NCBI RefSeq assembly: GCF_001435505.1
Contig: NZ_AZDO01000039.1
Coordinates: 21,287 to 85,286 of the forward strand
Reading direction: 5' to 3'
Source: Companilactobacillus futsaii JCM 17355
Lineage (GTDB): Bacteria > Bacillota > Bacilli > Lactobacillales > Lactobacillaceae
Length of the DNA stretch: 64,000 bases
Shown: positions 15,445 through 29,784 of the stretch, piece after piece
How positions within the stretch are numbered: position 1 is the first letter of the stretch
Layout of the letters: each line of letters starts with the position of its first letter
The notes under the pieces: generated by a model
The model's input: only the letters and a program-made list of their open reading frames with translations
Told to the model about the DNA's origin: nothing
Databases searched by the model: none
Position numbers and translations under genes: made by a program

Positions 15445-16875
15445 CTAACGACTATTTAACTCTGCCATCAAAATCTTGTTAACAACTTTAGGGTTAGCTT
15501 GTCCGTGTGTTTGTTTCATGATTTGACCAACCAAGTAACCAACAGCACGATCTTTACCATTCTTAAAGTCATCGATTGATTGTTGATTGTTATCCAATAT
15601 TTCCAAAATCATTGGTTTCAAGACAGCAGGATCAGATTCTTGAACAAGTCCTTTAGACTTAACCCATTCTTCTGGTTCTGTTCCGTTACTGATAGTTTCT
15701 TTAAAGACTTTCTTAGCAATCTTAGAAGAAATTGTTCCATCGGAAATTAAATTGATCATCTTAGCTAAGTGTTCTGGTGTCAACTTAGTATCTAACAAAC
15801 CAACCTTCTTTTCGTTCAAGTAACCATTAACTTCACCCATTAACCAGTTAGAAACTAATTTTGGATTAGCTTTGTAAGAAACGGCTTCGTCAAAGAAATC
15901 AGACATTTCCTTAGTATCTGTCAAAACGCCGGCATCATATTCAGGAATACCTAATTCGTTAATGTAACGAACACGTCTTTTGGCAGCTGATTCTGGCAAG
16001 TTAGCCTTAATTTCAGCAACCCATTCTGGTGAAATATCGTAATCTGGCAAGTCAGGTTCTGGGAAGTAACGATAATCATCGGCACCGGACTTAACACGCA
16101 TTAAGAATGTTTCGCCAGTCTTTTCATCAAAACGTCTAGTTTCTTGACCGATGCGTCCACCTTGTTTCAAAATGTTAGCTTGACGTTTTTCTTCATAAGC
16201 TAGACCCAACTTAACGTGGTTGAATGAGTTCAAGTTTTTCAATTCGACTTTTGTACCATAAGTATCTGAACCTACTGGGCGAATTGAAATATTTGTATCA
16301 ACACGCATTGAACCTTCTTCCATCTTAACATCAGATGCACCAGTAAACTGGATAATCTTACGAAGGTTTTCTAGATATTGATAGGCTTCTTCAGGAGAAT
16401 GCATATCAGGCTTTGAAACAATTTCAATCAAAGGAGTACCTTGACGGTTTAAATCAACGTATGAATAGCCGTTATTACCGTGGGTATTCTTACCGGCATC
16501 TTCTTCAACGTGAAGTTCTTCAACACCGATTTTCTTCTTTTTACCATCAACTTCAATTTCAACGTATCCATCATGACCCAACGGCTTGTCTTGTTGAGTA
16601 ATTTGGTAAGCTTTTGGATTATCTGGGTAGAAGTAGTTCTTACGATCAAAGTGTGTGTGGTGTTCGATTTCGGCGTTCAATGCCAAAGCTACCATGACAC
16701 CTAGGCGATAACCATTTTTATTTACAGTTGGTAATGTCCCTGGAAAACCAAAGTCGATCACATTGGTATTAACGTTAGAGTCGGCACCATAAGCAACTGG
16801 TGAAGGACTGTACATCTTGGACTTAGTTTTTAGTTCAACGTGAACTTCTAGTCCGATAGTTGTTTCAAAATTCAT
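15445..16875 (-). CDS. gatB: Asp-tRNA(Asn)/Glu-tRNA(Gln) amidotransferase subunit B
   Basis: A 476-residue GatB of full length, starting [22 protein letters not shown] with the cradle-domain signature [27 protein letters not shown] is near 155 and [10 protein letters not shown] near 205. A YqeY-like C-terminal tail domain (about 330-476) contacts the tRNA. GatB phosphorylates the misacylated tRNA side chain, and GatA supplies ammonia to complete amidation. The ATG shares a base with the gatA stop (TAATG), giving tight coupling. Gene order gatC-gatA-gatB is the usual Firmicutes arrangement. Confidence 0.97.
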   Translation of the reverse strand: MNFETTIGLEVHVELKTKSKMYSPSPVAYGADSNVNTNVIDFGFPGTLPTVNKNGYRLGVMVALALNAEIEHHTHFDRKNYFYPDNPKAYQITQQDKPLGHDGYVEIEVDGKKKKIGVEELHVEEDAGKNTHGNNGYSYVDLNRQGTPLIEIVSKPDMHSPEEAYQYLENLRKIIQFTGASDVKMEEGSMRVDTNISIRPVGSDTYGTKVELKNLNSFNHVKLGLAYEEKRQANILKQGGRIGQETRRFDEKTGETFLMRVKSGADDYRYFPEPDLPDYDISPEWVAEIKANLPESAAKRRVRYINELGIPEYDAGVLTDTKEMSDFFDEAVSYKANPKLVSNWLMGEVNGYLNEKKVGLLDTKLTPEHLAKMINLISDGTISSKIAKKVFKETISNGTEPEEWVKSKGLVQESDPAVLKPMILEILDNNQQSIDDFKNGKDRAVGYLVGQIMKQTHGQANPKVVNKILMAELNSR

Positions 16876-18332
16876 TAGTCTTCCCCCTTAAGTGCAGTTG
16901 GTATTTGTTCATAAAATTTATTTTCTTCTTGCAAAGCATAAGCCGCATTGAAGACGTCTTGTTCAGCAAATGGCTTACCGATAATTTGTAGACCAACTGG
17001 CATACCGTCAGCTAAACCTGCAGGAACTGAAGCAGCTGGTAATCCGGCCAAGTTAGCAGGAATAGTTAAAATATCGTTCATGTACATTGCCAATGGATCG
17101 TCAACTTTTTCACCAATCTTGAAAGCAGGTGTAGTTGTTGAAGGTCCCATAATTAAATCATAGTCCTTTAAGACATTTGACATTTCATTGATGAAGATAG
17201 TTCTTACTTGAGCGGCTTTCTTGAAGTAAGCATCATAAGCACCAGCAGATAAAGCAAAGGTACCAAGCATGATACGACGTTTTACTTCATCACCGAATCC
17301 CTCAGATCTTGAATTTACAAACAAGTCTTTGATGTTTTTAACGTCCTTAGCACGGTAACCATATCTAACACCATCGTATCTTTGAAGGTTAGATGAGGCT
17401 TCACTGGAAGCTAAGACGTAATAAACTTCAACGGCATGCTTCAATGATGGCAAGCTAACTTCTTCAACAGTAGCTCCCATCTTCTTGTAAGCATCAAGTG
17501 CTTTATTAACATTGTCCAAGACATCTTTATGTGTTCCTTCATGATAGAATTCCTTAGGAACAGCAATCTTAACGCCAGTCATGTCTTTGTTCAAATTAGC
17601 GCGGTAGTCAGGAACTTCTTTTTCTGAACTTGTTGAATCATGATCGTCATGACCAGCAATGACAGAAAGAACTTCAGCTGAGTCTTCAACACGTTTTGAC
17701 ATAACACCAACTTGGTCAAGACTTGAAGCAAAGGCAATAACGCCCCAACGAGAAACACGACCGTATGTTGGTTTGATACCAAAGATTCCATTAAAGGCAG
17801 CAGGTTGTCTGATTGAACCACCAGTATCTGTACCTAAAGCAGCTACTACGTCACCACTAGCAACGGCAGCAGCGGAACCACCTGAAGAACCACCAGGAAC
17901 ACGACTGAAGTCCCAAGGATTCTTACTTGTTCCAAAGTGTGATGTTTCAGTAGATGAACCCATAGCAAATTCATCAAGGTTAGTCTTACCAATATCGATT
18001 GCACCAGCATTTTCTAGCTTTTCTAAAACTGTAGCGCTATAAACTGGCATAAAATTATACAAAATCTTACTTGCAGCAGTAGTCTTGATGCCATTTGTGA
18101 CGATATTATCCTTGATAGCAATTGGGATACCACTTAAACGTCCGTTGATCCCTTTTTCATCAATCTTCTTAGCATCATCAACAGCCTTATCGTTAACTGT
18201 AATAAAGGCATTTAATTTATCTTCTTTAGCATTGATATTGTCTAAAGTTTGTTGTGTTAAATCTTGGGCAGTCAACTCTTTGTCAGCAAGTTTTTGGTGC
18301 AATGAATTGATTGTTTCCTTCATGTAATCCAC
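16875..18332 (-). CDS. gatA: Asp-tRNA(Asn)/Glu-tRNA(Gln) amidotransferase subunit A
   Basis: A 485-residue amidase that releases ammonia from glutamine for tRNA amidation. The Ser-cisSer-Lys triad regions are intact: PIAIKDNI (Lys near 79), [15 protein letters not shown] (near 150) and [10 protein letters not shown] (near 173). The start is GTG at 18332, overlapping the gatC stop by one base and spaced 9 bases from GGAGGA. The ATG three codons later is 18 bases from that site and less likely. It forms the GatCAB complex with its neighbours and is essential in bacteria lacking glutaminyl-tRNA synthetase. Confidence 0.97.
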   Translation of the reverse strand: MDYMKETINSLHQKLADKELTAQDLTQQTLDNINAKEDKLNAFITVNDKAVDDAKKIDEKGINGRLSGIPIAIKDNIVTNGIKTTAASKILYNFMPVYSATVLEKLENAGAIDIGKTNLDEFAMGSSTETSHFGTSKNPWDFSRVPGGSSGGSAAAVASGDVVAALGTDTGGSIRQPAAFNGIFGIKPTYGRVSRWGVIAFASSLDQVGVMSKRVEDSAEVLSVIAGHDDHDSTSSEKEVPDYRANLNKDMTGVKIAVPKEFYHEGTHKDVLDNVNKALDAYKKMGATVEEVSLPSLKHAVEVYYVLASSEASSNLQRYDGVRYGYRAKDVKNIKDLFVNSRSEGFGDEVKRRIMLGTFALSAGAYDAYFKKAAQVRTIFINEMSNVLKDYDLIMGPSTTTPAFKIGEKVDDPLAMYMNDILTIPANLAGLPAASVPAGLADGMPVGLQIIGKPFAEQDVFNAAYALQEENKFYEQIPTALKGED

Positions 18333-18631
18333 TATTCGTCGTCCTCCTTGTCAACAATTGTTGGTACCTTGATAAGGTTATTATCAGTTTCAGGAACATT
18401 CTCAAGCATTTGTTCTCTAGTTTGAGTATGAATCCCCTTATCTTCACGGAAGACTGTACTTGTGTCACCCATATTGTATGTAGGTTCAATTCCAGTTGTA
18501 TCAACGCTTGATAGTTTACTTTCCATGTTGACGATCTTATCTAATTGATCGACAAAACTATCAACTTCGTCAGGTTGGAATTTCAAATTAGCCAATGTGG
18601 CAACGTGTAAAATTTCATCTTTTGAAATCAT
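18332..18631 (-). CDS. gatC: Asp-tRNA(Asn)/Glu-tRNA(Gln) amidotransferase subunit C
   Basis: A 99-residue GatC that stabilises the GatA-GatB dimer. It begins [20 protein letters not shown] and contains [20 protein letters not shown], typical of GatC, with an acidic C-terminus. The start is preceded by AGGAGAAAC. It overlaps gatA by one base and lies 14 bases after camS, inside the long minus-strand run. Confidence 0.95.
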   Translation of the reverse strand: MISKDEILHVATLANLKFQPDEVDSFVDQLDKIVNMESKLSSVDTTGIEPTYNMGDTSTVFREDKGIHTQTREQMLENVPETDNNLIKVPTIVDKEDDE

Positions 18632-18645
18632 AAGTTTCTCCTTTT

Positions 18646-19779
18646 TTAATCTGCATCATAAACATGTGAATAGAACTTACCATTAGTTCTAGTTACAACA
18701 GCTTGTTGTTCGTCGACTGTTTGAATATTAATATCCAAATCAGCACCAGATGGTAAGTATTTAGTTGCACTCTGTTGAACGAATTGAGTAAAACTAGTGA
18801 TTTGAGCTAAACCGTCAAATTGGGTATTGATCGTAATATCCATCGATTTAAGGTTTGTGCCATCGTAATGAGCCTGAGCTGTAACACCAGAAAGATTGGG
18901 GAAGTAATCTTGGATGTGCGTCTTAAAGTTAGAAAAGGCGTCAGAATCACTACTGCTAATTGCAGTATCGCCATTAACAACTGGCAACATTTGGTTCTTG
19001 TATTCCAAATCTTTAAAGCTACCTAATTCGCCACTCTTACTGAAGGAATATTGGAAATAATTTCCTCCAACTAAAGTATCTTCAGGGGCTACTGAATATA
19101 ATCCCACAACAATAGGAATATTACCCACTTTATCTTCTTTACGCAAGCGTTGAACAATTTCTTTGGCAATTCGTTGACCTTGTTCTTTTTGTTCAGCTTC
19201 TGTAATAGTAGTCTTGTAAGTAGCGCCATATTGCTTCTTTTGGTAGTAATCGATCTTGTTCATTGCAACCCCGATTGAAATACCAGCCAATTTATATTTA
19301 CCATCTTGCTTTTGGAGATAATCTTCTTCAAGCAACTGTTGTAAATACATTGGTGTTCGCTTAGTAGGAGCAGTTGAACCGTTAGAATCTGGATTCAAAC
19401 CAGTTGGGTTCTTCTTACTTTTACGAGCTAACCACTTATTAACGGTACTGGCAGAAAGCACTTGGCCTTCTTGGAAAACATATGAATTAGTTGAAAATTG
19501 CTTTTTAGACAACTTCATTAAACCACTTTCAAAGCTTCTACTGTTGAATTGATTACCATTATCAGACGCAGTTAACCCTGAAATTGGACTAGTTTTATAC
19601 TTTCCATTACTTAATAAAACATCGTAACTACTTGAATCAGACGAAGATGTTGTCTGAACCGTGCTCTTTGAAGAATCACCGCCACCTGATGAAAGGGTGG
19701 AATCTTGTAGATTACCACAGGCAGCTAAAAAAATCGAACACATCAATAGTAACGTTGTAGTTTTTAAGAATTTTTTCAA
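18646..19779 (-). CDS. camS: CamS-family sex-pheromone precursor lipoprotein
   Basis: A 377-residue lipoprotein. The N-terminus has a basic start, a hydrophobic core and the lipobox LAAC (Cys near residue 21), followed by a Ser/Gly/Thr-rich linker and a CamS domain (INEYRKDKVGNIPIVVGLY-type segment). In enterococci the signal peptides of homologues give rise to peptide pheromones; the lipoprotein function is unclear. The start is TTG at 19779, chosen because GTAGGAGAAC sits just upstream and the frame then begins as a normal signal peptide. Upstream in-frame ATGs (to 19833) lie inside ligA. The ligA-camS-gatCAB order is conserved in Firmicutes. Confidence 0.9.
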   Translation of the reverse strand: MKKFLKTTTLLLMCSIFLAACGNLQDSTLSSGGGDSSKSTVQTTSSSDSSSYDVLLSNGKYKTSPISGLTASDNGNQFNSRSFESGLMKLSKKQFSTNSYVFQEGQVLSASTVNKWLARKSKKNPTGLNPDSNGSTAPTKRTPMYLQQLLEEDYLQKQDGKYKLAGISIGVAMNKIDYYQKKQYGATYKTTITEAEQKEQGQRIAKEIVQRLRKEDKVGNIPIVVGLYSVAPEDTLVGGNYFQYSFSKSGELGSFKDLEYKNQMLPVVNGDTAISSSDSDAFSNFKTHIQDYFPNLSGVTAQAHYDGTNLKSMDITINTQFDGLAQITSFTQFVQQSATKYLPSGADLDINIQTVDEQQAVVTRTNGKFYSHVYDAD

Positions 19780-19789
19780 ATCTGTTCTC

Positions 19790-24057
<4,268 letters not shown>

Positions 24058-24163
24058 TTTATAACTCCCTCAAATCTTTGTGTAAAAAAATTAGTCGTTC
24101 TTAAAATAGCTGTTTATATTGTAGCAAATTTTTATCTTCAGAGCTAAAAACCATACTTAAACA

Positions 24164-25003
24164 TTAATGATAGTTTTTAGGTATTTTAACCCTTAACTCT
24201 GTCAAAAAATTTTGTTCATTCTCATAGTGATACTCATCAACTATTGATACTTCATAAACTTCTGTTGGAATGGTACCAAATTTATGTAGGAACGCCGAGA
24301 ACAATTTTTGATAATACGACAAATATTTAGTTCTATCCCAAAAAAAAGATATGCATAAATATTGTCCAGAAAGCATGTATGTCAATAATTCTTCAGCTTC
24401 GTCAATTCTTGATGAAAAAACTCTTGTAAAAATACTATCGTATTCAATTTCAGTTAAATCATTATACTCTTTTAATGGATATGAAAAACCATATTGTAAG
24501 TTAGCCATCGTCTTATTTTGTAATAATATATTTTCTAATCGACTCACTTCTGCATCGGGATGGCTGAGGGGGGTTATTTTAGTTATCGGCTTTATTTGAA
24601 TTATTAATTCTTGCGGAATAGCTCTTTGATAAACAATTTCCTGAGAAAATTTTTGAATTTCGTTTAATTGTTGAAACTGTAATTGCTGACCTCGAATTAA
24701 TTCTTTAGTTCTTTGTAAGTTTTGAATTTTATTTTCGATTTCTAACTCTTGTTGATTCCAAAATTCAACTAAACGCTCACTGTCTAAAGTTAAAACTTGC
24801 TTGATTTCTTTGAGTGATGATCCTGTATGTTGTAGATATTTAATGATATTAATTCTAAAAACTTGATTAATATCATAATATCGATAGCCATTTTTTGTAT
24901 CTCTTATAGCTGGTTTGATTAAATCTATTTTGTCATAGTATCTCAAAGTTTGAATACTAACATTACAAATCTTCGCCATCTTACCAATTGATAATTTTTC
25001 CAT
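24164..25003 (-). CDS. MerR-family transcriptional activator
   Basis: A 279-residue regulator. The N-terminal MerR domain (KLSIGKMAKICNVSIQTLRYYDKIDLIKPA, residues about 3-32) is followed by a dimerisation coiled coil (about 75-125) and a 150-residue C-terminal domain that may bind an effector, as in BmrR-like proteins. The start at 25003 has AAGGTG upstream; the longer frame to 25072 would run through the divergent promoter. It faces the arginase-family gene across 72 bases, and that promoter has the 19-bp spacer typical of MerR targets. The effector is unknown. Confidence 0.88.
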   Translation of the reverse strand: MEKLSIGKMAKICNVSIQTLRYYDKIDLIKPAIRDTKNGYRYYDINQVFRINIIKYLQHTGSSLKEIKQVLTLDSERLVEFWNQQELEIENKIQNLQRTKELIRGQQLQFQQLNEIQKFSQEIVYQRAIPQELIIQIKPITKITPLSHPDAEVSRLENILLQNKTMANLQYGFSYPLKEYNDLTEIEYDSIFTRVFSSRIDEAEELLTYMLSGQYLCISFFWDRTKYLSYYQKLFSAFLHKFGTIPTEVYEVSIVDEYHYENEQNFLTELRVKIPKNYH

Positions 25004-25011
25004 TTTACACC

Positions 25012-25042
25012 TTGACCCTATTCTAACTATAGACTTTATCAT
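25012..25042 (+). promoter_or_regulatory. MerR-type promoter with 19-bp spacer driving the arginase-family gene
   Basis: TTGACC (25012-25017) and TATCAT (25037-25042) are separated by exactly 19 bases. MerR regulators activate promoters with over-long 19-20 bp spacers by twisting the DNA. The spacer contains CTAT...ATAG half-sites. Its position between the divergent MerR gene and the arginase-family gene supports direct control. Confidence 0.65.
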
Positions 25043-25075
25043 AGATTGCATTAAAGAAAAAAGCGAGGTCATACA

Positions 25076-25924
25076 ATGAACAAAACTATTAGACTAACTG
25101 TTCCTGATTGGCAAGCTGGTAATAATCCACTTTATTATTTAGGATCACAATTATTAACTGCCTTAGTACCAAATAATCCTAATCAAAAATTTTTTACAGT
25201 TCCAATCACAGCTCCTAATGAAGATAATACTAATTTAACAAGGGAAAACGGGGTTACTGCCCAATCAATTGTTAAGAAAAATTTGCAAGAAACTATGAAG
25301 ATCTTAAATAACGAACAACCTGACAAAGTAATTACCTTAGGTGGTAATTGTTTAGTATCACAAGCTCCATTTGACTACTTACATAATAAATATCAAGGTC
25401 ATGTCGGTATCCTTTGGATTGATGCTCACCCAGACATATCAACACCAAAGATTTTTCCTAATGAACATGCTATGGTCTTAGGAAATTTGATTCACCAAGG
25501 AGATAAAGAATTAGAAAAATTAGTTGAACACCCCTTCTCTCCTAAAGAAATCATGTACGTTGGCTTACAAAAACCCACCGCTGATGAAAACAAGATTTTA
25601 CCTGATTTAGGAATCAACTATCAAACTCAAAAAAAAATTGATTTTGATAAAATTCAAACTTGGATTAACGAAAATAATTTTACAAAGGTTTTAATTCATT
25701 TGGATCTAGATGCTTTAGATCCAAAATTATTCCATGAGCAATATTTTGATCAACCTGGCGTTACTAGTTATAACGTTTCACATGGGGCACTGAATCCCAA
25801 TGAAATAATGAAATTGTTAAATGATTTGTCTGATAAAACAGTCGGTTTAACAATTGCAGAGTATTTACCTTGGAGCGCCTTACAACTTAAAGAAATAATG
25901 CAAAGCAGTAAAATATTTGATTAA
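25076..25924 (+). CDS. Arginase/agmatinase/formiminoglutamase-family hydrolase with altered metal site
   Basis: A 282-residue ureohydrolase-fold protein. Of the three metal-binding blocks, WIDAHPDIS (near 118-126) and HLDLDALDP (near 207-215) keep their Asp and His ligands. The first block reads LGGNCLVS instead of GGDHS, replacing the first Mn ligand His by Cys. Family members hydrolyse guanidino or formimino compounds; this variant may use one metal or a different substrate. A GCGAGGTC ribosome binding site precedes the ATG. It is controlled by the divergent MerR gene and ends in a strong terminator, so it forms a single-gene regulated unit. Confidence 0.82.
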   Translation: MNKTIRLTVPDWQAGNNPLYYLGSQLLTALVPNNPNQKFFTVPITAPNEDNTNLTRENGVTAQSIVKKNLQETMKILNNEQPDKVITLGGNCLVSQAPFDYLHNKYQGHVGILWIDAHPDISTPKIFPNEHAMVLGNLIHQGDKELEKLVEHPFSPKEIMYVGLQKPTADENKILPDLGINYQTQKKIDFDKIQTWINENNFTKVLIHLDLDALDPKLFHEQYFDQPGVTSYNVSHGALNPNEIMKLLNDLSDKTVGLTIAEYLPWSALQLKEIMQSSKIFD

Positions 25925-25927
25925 TTA

Positions 25928-25980
25928 AAAAATAATAATCCACATTAACCAAAATAAGGTTAATGTGGATTATTATTTTT
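25928..25980. terminator. Strong bidirectional terminator
   Basis: A perfect 23-bp stem (25928-25950 with 25958-25980) with a 7-base loop is flanked by A and T runs, between the converging arginase-family and purB genes. It reaches into the purB stop codon. Confidence 0.9.
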
Positions 25981-27274
25981 ATTCTAAACCAACACGCTTA
26001 AAGATTTCATCAACATTTCTCAAATGCCAGTGATAATCAAAGGCATCATCAAGATCAGCATCAGAAAGTTTGTCAGTCACACGTGTATCATTTTCAAGCA
26101 TCGTTCTGAAGTCCTTCTTTTCATCCCAAGCTTTGGCAGTCATTGGTTGAACAATGTCATAAGCTTGTTCACGAGAATAACCAGCTTCAACTAACTTCAA
26201 CAAGACGCGTTGTGAGTAAATCAAACCGTGAGTGATGTTCATATCTTCAATCATCTTATCTGGGAAAACTGTAAGATCTTTTGTGATCTTAGTAAATCTT
26301 CTCAAAATGTAATCTAACAATTCAGTTGTATCAGGGATAATGACACGTTCAGCTGAAGAATGTGAAATATCACGTTCATGCCACAATGGCACATCTTCTA
26401 GGGCTGTAAAAGCATGTCCTCTGATTACTCGAGCTAAACCTGTTACATTTTCTGAACCGATTGGATTACGTTTGTGCGGCATAGCACTTGAACCTTTTTG
26501 TCCAGCAGCAAAGAACTCTTCAGCTTCCCTAACTTCAGTTCTTTGCAAGTGACGAACTTCTAGAGCAAAACGTTCAATTGATGTTGCAATCAAAGCCATT
26601 GTTTGGATGTATTCAGCGTGAAGATCTCTTGGAAGAACTTGAGTTGAGATCTCTTGAGGACGAATACCTAACTTATCACAAACAAATTTTTCAACACTAG
26701 TTGGCACATTAGCGTAACTACCAACTGCACCGCTGATCTTACCTGCCTCAACACCCTTGGCAGCATGGTCGAATCTTTCGATATCACGTTTGATTTCTGA
26801 GTACCAGTTAGCTAGTACCAAACCAAAAGTAGTAGGTTCAGCGTGAACACCGTGAGTTCTACCAATCATTGGTGTATCTTTGTACTTCAAAGCCTTTTGT
26901 TTAACTACTTCGAGAAATTCTTTCAAATCTTCACGAATAATATCATTAGCTTGTTTCATCAAGTAACCATAGGCTGTATCAACAACATCAGTTGAAGTTA
27001 AGCCAAAGTGGACCCATTTTCTTTCTGGTCCTAAATAACGTGAAACATCTCTAGTAAAAGCAACTACATCGTGCTTAGTTTGTTTTTCGATTTCAGCAAT
27101 TTCAGAAACGTCAAACTTAGCATTTTGAGCAATCAATTTTGCATCTTCAGCAGGAATTTCTCCTAGTTTGCTCCAACCTTCTACGGCTGCAATTTCTACT
27201 TCGAGCCAAGCTTGAAATCTATTTTGGTCTGTCCAAATTGGTTTCATTTGTTTAGTTACATATCTATCAATCAT
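25979..27274 (-). CDS. purB: Adenylosuccinate lyase
   Basis: A 431-residue lyase that cleaves SAICAR and adenylosuccinate in purine synthesis. The fumarase/ASL superfamily signature GSSAMPHKRNPIGSEN is near residues 260-275. TRDVSRYLGPERKWVHFGLTSTDVVDTA and GRTHGVHAEPTTFG carry the catalytic His regions. It is the last gene of an xpt - purK-like - purB run and starts 3 bases after the purK-like stop. The operon links purine salvage with the two-step lyase reaction. Confidence 0.97.
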   Translation of the reverse strand: MIDRYVTKQMKPIWTDQNRFQAWLEVEIAAVEGWSKLGEIPAEDAKLIAQNAKFDVSEIAEIEKQTKHDVVAFTRDVSRYLGPERKWVHFGLTSTDVVDTAYGYLMKQANDIIREDLKEFLEVVKQKALKYKDTPMIGRTHGVHAEPTTFGLVLANWYSEIKRDIERFDHAAKGVEAGKISGAVGSYANVPTSVEKFVCDKLGIRPQEISTQVLPRDLHAEYIQTMALIATSIERFALEVRHLQRTEVREAEEFFAAGQKGSSAMPHKRNPIGSENVTGLARVIRGHAFTALEDVPLWHERDISHSSAERVIIPDTTELLDYILRRFTKITKDLTVFPDKMIEDMNITHGLIYSQRVLLKLVEAGYSREQAYDIVQPMTAKAWDEKKDFRTMLENDTRVTDKLSDADLDDAFDYHWHLRNVDEIFKRVGLE

Positions 27275-27277
27275 GAA

Positions 27278-28408
27278 TTATTCTACTCTCCAAATATTAG
27301 TTGTTAAGATATCATTCTTTAATTCTTCGACATCGTCAGAAAAAATTGAAATATAACCGACATCCCTATCGGCTTGATTCTTAGCTTTAAAACCTGTGTA
27401 ATAGTTAAATTTCCATTGTGCTTTTTCCTGAAGCAAGTCCAAACTCTGTGGCAAATTGCCTTCAATAATCTTCAAGGCAGCCGCGTTGACCATTGGAAAA
27501 ATTTCAGGAATGGGCCAATCACAAATCGCTCTGATATGTAATTCAAATTGAGAAATGCCGGTTGCTTCTTGATAAACATTAGCTGAATAATTGATTCCTG
27601 GGAAAATTCGTTTGACGTACAAAACCCCGGATTGAGATAGGATGAAACCTATGCCAAATACTCCCACATAATCAACATTTTTCGCCACCATCAAGGCAAC
27701 CCGTTGCATTTCTGCTTCCACATCGGGATTATTCTTCTTGTAAATGAAAGAACTCATCAAATGCGTACCATCGTATATTTCTCGAATCATCGGAAAAGTA
27801 TGGATTTTTTTATCTTTACTCTTGCTGACCATAATTGAATACTCAGCCTTCGTATCGATCCAGGCTTCCAAAATATAAGTTCCATCTTGGAGCAATTTTT
27901 GGACTTGTTCGACATCTTCAGCGTTGTACAAAATATGACGTTTTAAGATAGTCTGATTCTTTTGAATCGGTTTTAGTGCACATGGAAAGCCAATCTCTTC
28001 GACAGCTTTTTTTATATCATTGACTGTAACAATCGAAAAAAACGGTGGAACGTTAATATTCAAATCGTTCAAAAAAGTTCTTTCAATGTATCGATCTTGG
28101 GCAATACCTAACAGATCAGCTCCTTGAACCACATTGAAGTCTTCTGACATTTTTTTTAAAAGCGTACTGTCGAAATTCTCATCCATGTACAAAAGAAGGT
28201 CACTTCTACGGCCCAATTCACTTAGATTTTCAAGGTTCTCTAAAGTACCGACTAAAAAACTGTCCGCGGCCTGTGTCGCAATATCCTTTTCTTCGTCCGT
28301 CAAAAGCATGGTTCTAAAGCCCATTCTTTTAGCTTCCAATTCAAATATATAAGTTTCACTGCCGCCGCCAATTATTCCTAAAGTCTTACCGGGCGCAATA
28401 AAAGTCAT
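27278..28408 (-). CDS. PurK-like ATP-grasp protein, degenerate
   Basis: A 376-residue protein with the PurK domain order: an N-terminal Rossmann-like domain (GKTLGIIGGG, residues 8-17), a central ATP-grasp (PCALKPI, EAWIDTKAEYSI) and a C-terminal domain. Genuine N5-carboxyaminoimidazole ribonucleotide synthases end the ATP-grasp with an NEIAPRxHNSGH motif that supplies Mg ligands. Here the equivalent is VKRIFPGINYSAN, with Glu and Asn lost. GGGQLGRM is also replaced by GGGSETYI. It lies 3 bases before purB. It may have lost ATP-dependent carboxylation and act as a paralogue or partner; calling it plain purK would overstate the evidence. Confidence 0.75.
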   Translation of the reverse strand: MTFIAPGKTLGIIGGGSETYIFELEAKRMGFRTMLLTDEEKDIATQAADSFLVGTLENLENLSELGRRSDLLLYMDENFDSTLLKKMSEDFNVVQGADLLGIAQDRYIERTFLNDLNINVPPFFSIVTVNDIKKAVEEIGFPCALKPIQKNQTILKRHILYNAEDVEQVQKLLQDGTYILEAWIDTKAEYSIMVSKSKDKKIHTFPMIREIYDGTHLMSSFIYKKNNPDVEAEMQRVALMVAKNVDYVGVFGIGFILSQSGVLYVKRIFPGINYSANVYQEATGISQFELHIRAICDWPIPEIFPMVNAAALKIIEGNLPQSLDLLQEKAQWKFNYYTGFKAKNQADRDVGYISIFSDDVEELKNDILTTNIWRVE

Positions 28409-28426
28409 AATTCCACCTTCCTATTA

Positions 28427-29023
<597 letters not shown>

Positions 29024-29059
29024 TTAATAGAATAATTAGAGTCTATCATACTTTGATTT

Positions 29060-29707
29060 TCACTTGATACCTTGATCGTATTTTTTTAGATTATATTTTT
29101 GTATAATCCGAATAATTTTACTTGTGTAACCAGGATCAGTCGCATATCCATCAGTTTGTAAAGCAACTGCCGCATCAATATAATTCTTTGATTGAATAAC
29201 TTGCCTATATTGCTGGGGATTCCACGAGGTACCATCTACTAACAATTTTGTATGATCTTTCATCGACTCACGAAAATCCGAATAAACCCGAAAACGTCCG
29301 TTGATGGTTGTCCATTGACCGTTAGTGTATTCTTTCGTCTGCAAAACTTTGGTATTACTAGGATCCTCTCCCTTAATGCCAAAATAATTATTGTACTGAC
29401 TAGCTAGCGTACTAGTGCCCCAATCGCTTTCCAAAATTGCCTGAGCAATCGTGATACTAGGCAAAACACCATATTCTTCACCTAACTCGACTGCATAAGG
29501 TGCAACTTTTTTGACAAAAGCATTGTGCTCTTGTTGGACCATCTCAACCTTTGTTTCGTTTTGATATTGGACATATCTCCTGTATCCAAAAAAGCTGATT
29601 ACAAAAACAGCAACGATGGCTAACAAAATAAGAGTTGTATTGTTGTTTTTTCTACTTCGTTTGCGCCGATAACTCTTGTGCGCTGTATATCTTCTCTTTT
29701 GTGGCAA
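29060..29707 (-). CDS. GH73 endo-beta-N-acetylglucosaminidase, membrane-anchored
   Basis: A 215-residue peptidoglycan hydrolase. A very basic N-terminus (KRRYTAHKSYRRKRSRKN) precedes one membrane segment (about 24-42) and an extracellular GH73 domain. The catalytic Glu lies in AQAILESDWGTSTLASQ (near 90) and NYFGIKG follows. No wall-binding repeats are present, so the membrane anchor positions it. The start is TTG 29707 with AAAAGGGAT upstream. It probably trims glycan strands during growth or separation. A neighbour to the xpt operon, it has no obvious link to it. Confidence 0.9.
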   Translation of the reverse strand: MPQKRRYTAHKSYRRKRSRKNNNTTLILLAIVAVFVISFFGYRRYVQYQNETKVEMVQQEHNAFVKKVAPYAVELGEEYGVLPSITIAQAILESDWGTSTLASQYNNYFGIKGEDPSNTKVLQTKEYTNGQWTTINGRFRVYSDFRESMKDHTKLLVDGTSWNPQQYRQVIQSKNYIDAAVALQTDGYATDPGYTSKIIRIIQKYNLKKYDQGIK

Positions 29708-29784
29708 TTGATCTATCCCTTTTAAGTTTATTAACTCTAATTATAGCCGATAACCTTGAATTTTTTATGATTTGAAAAAGAATT

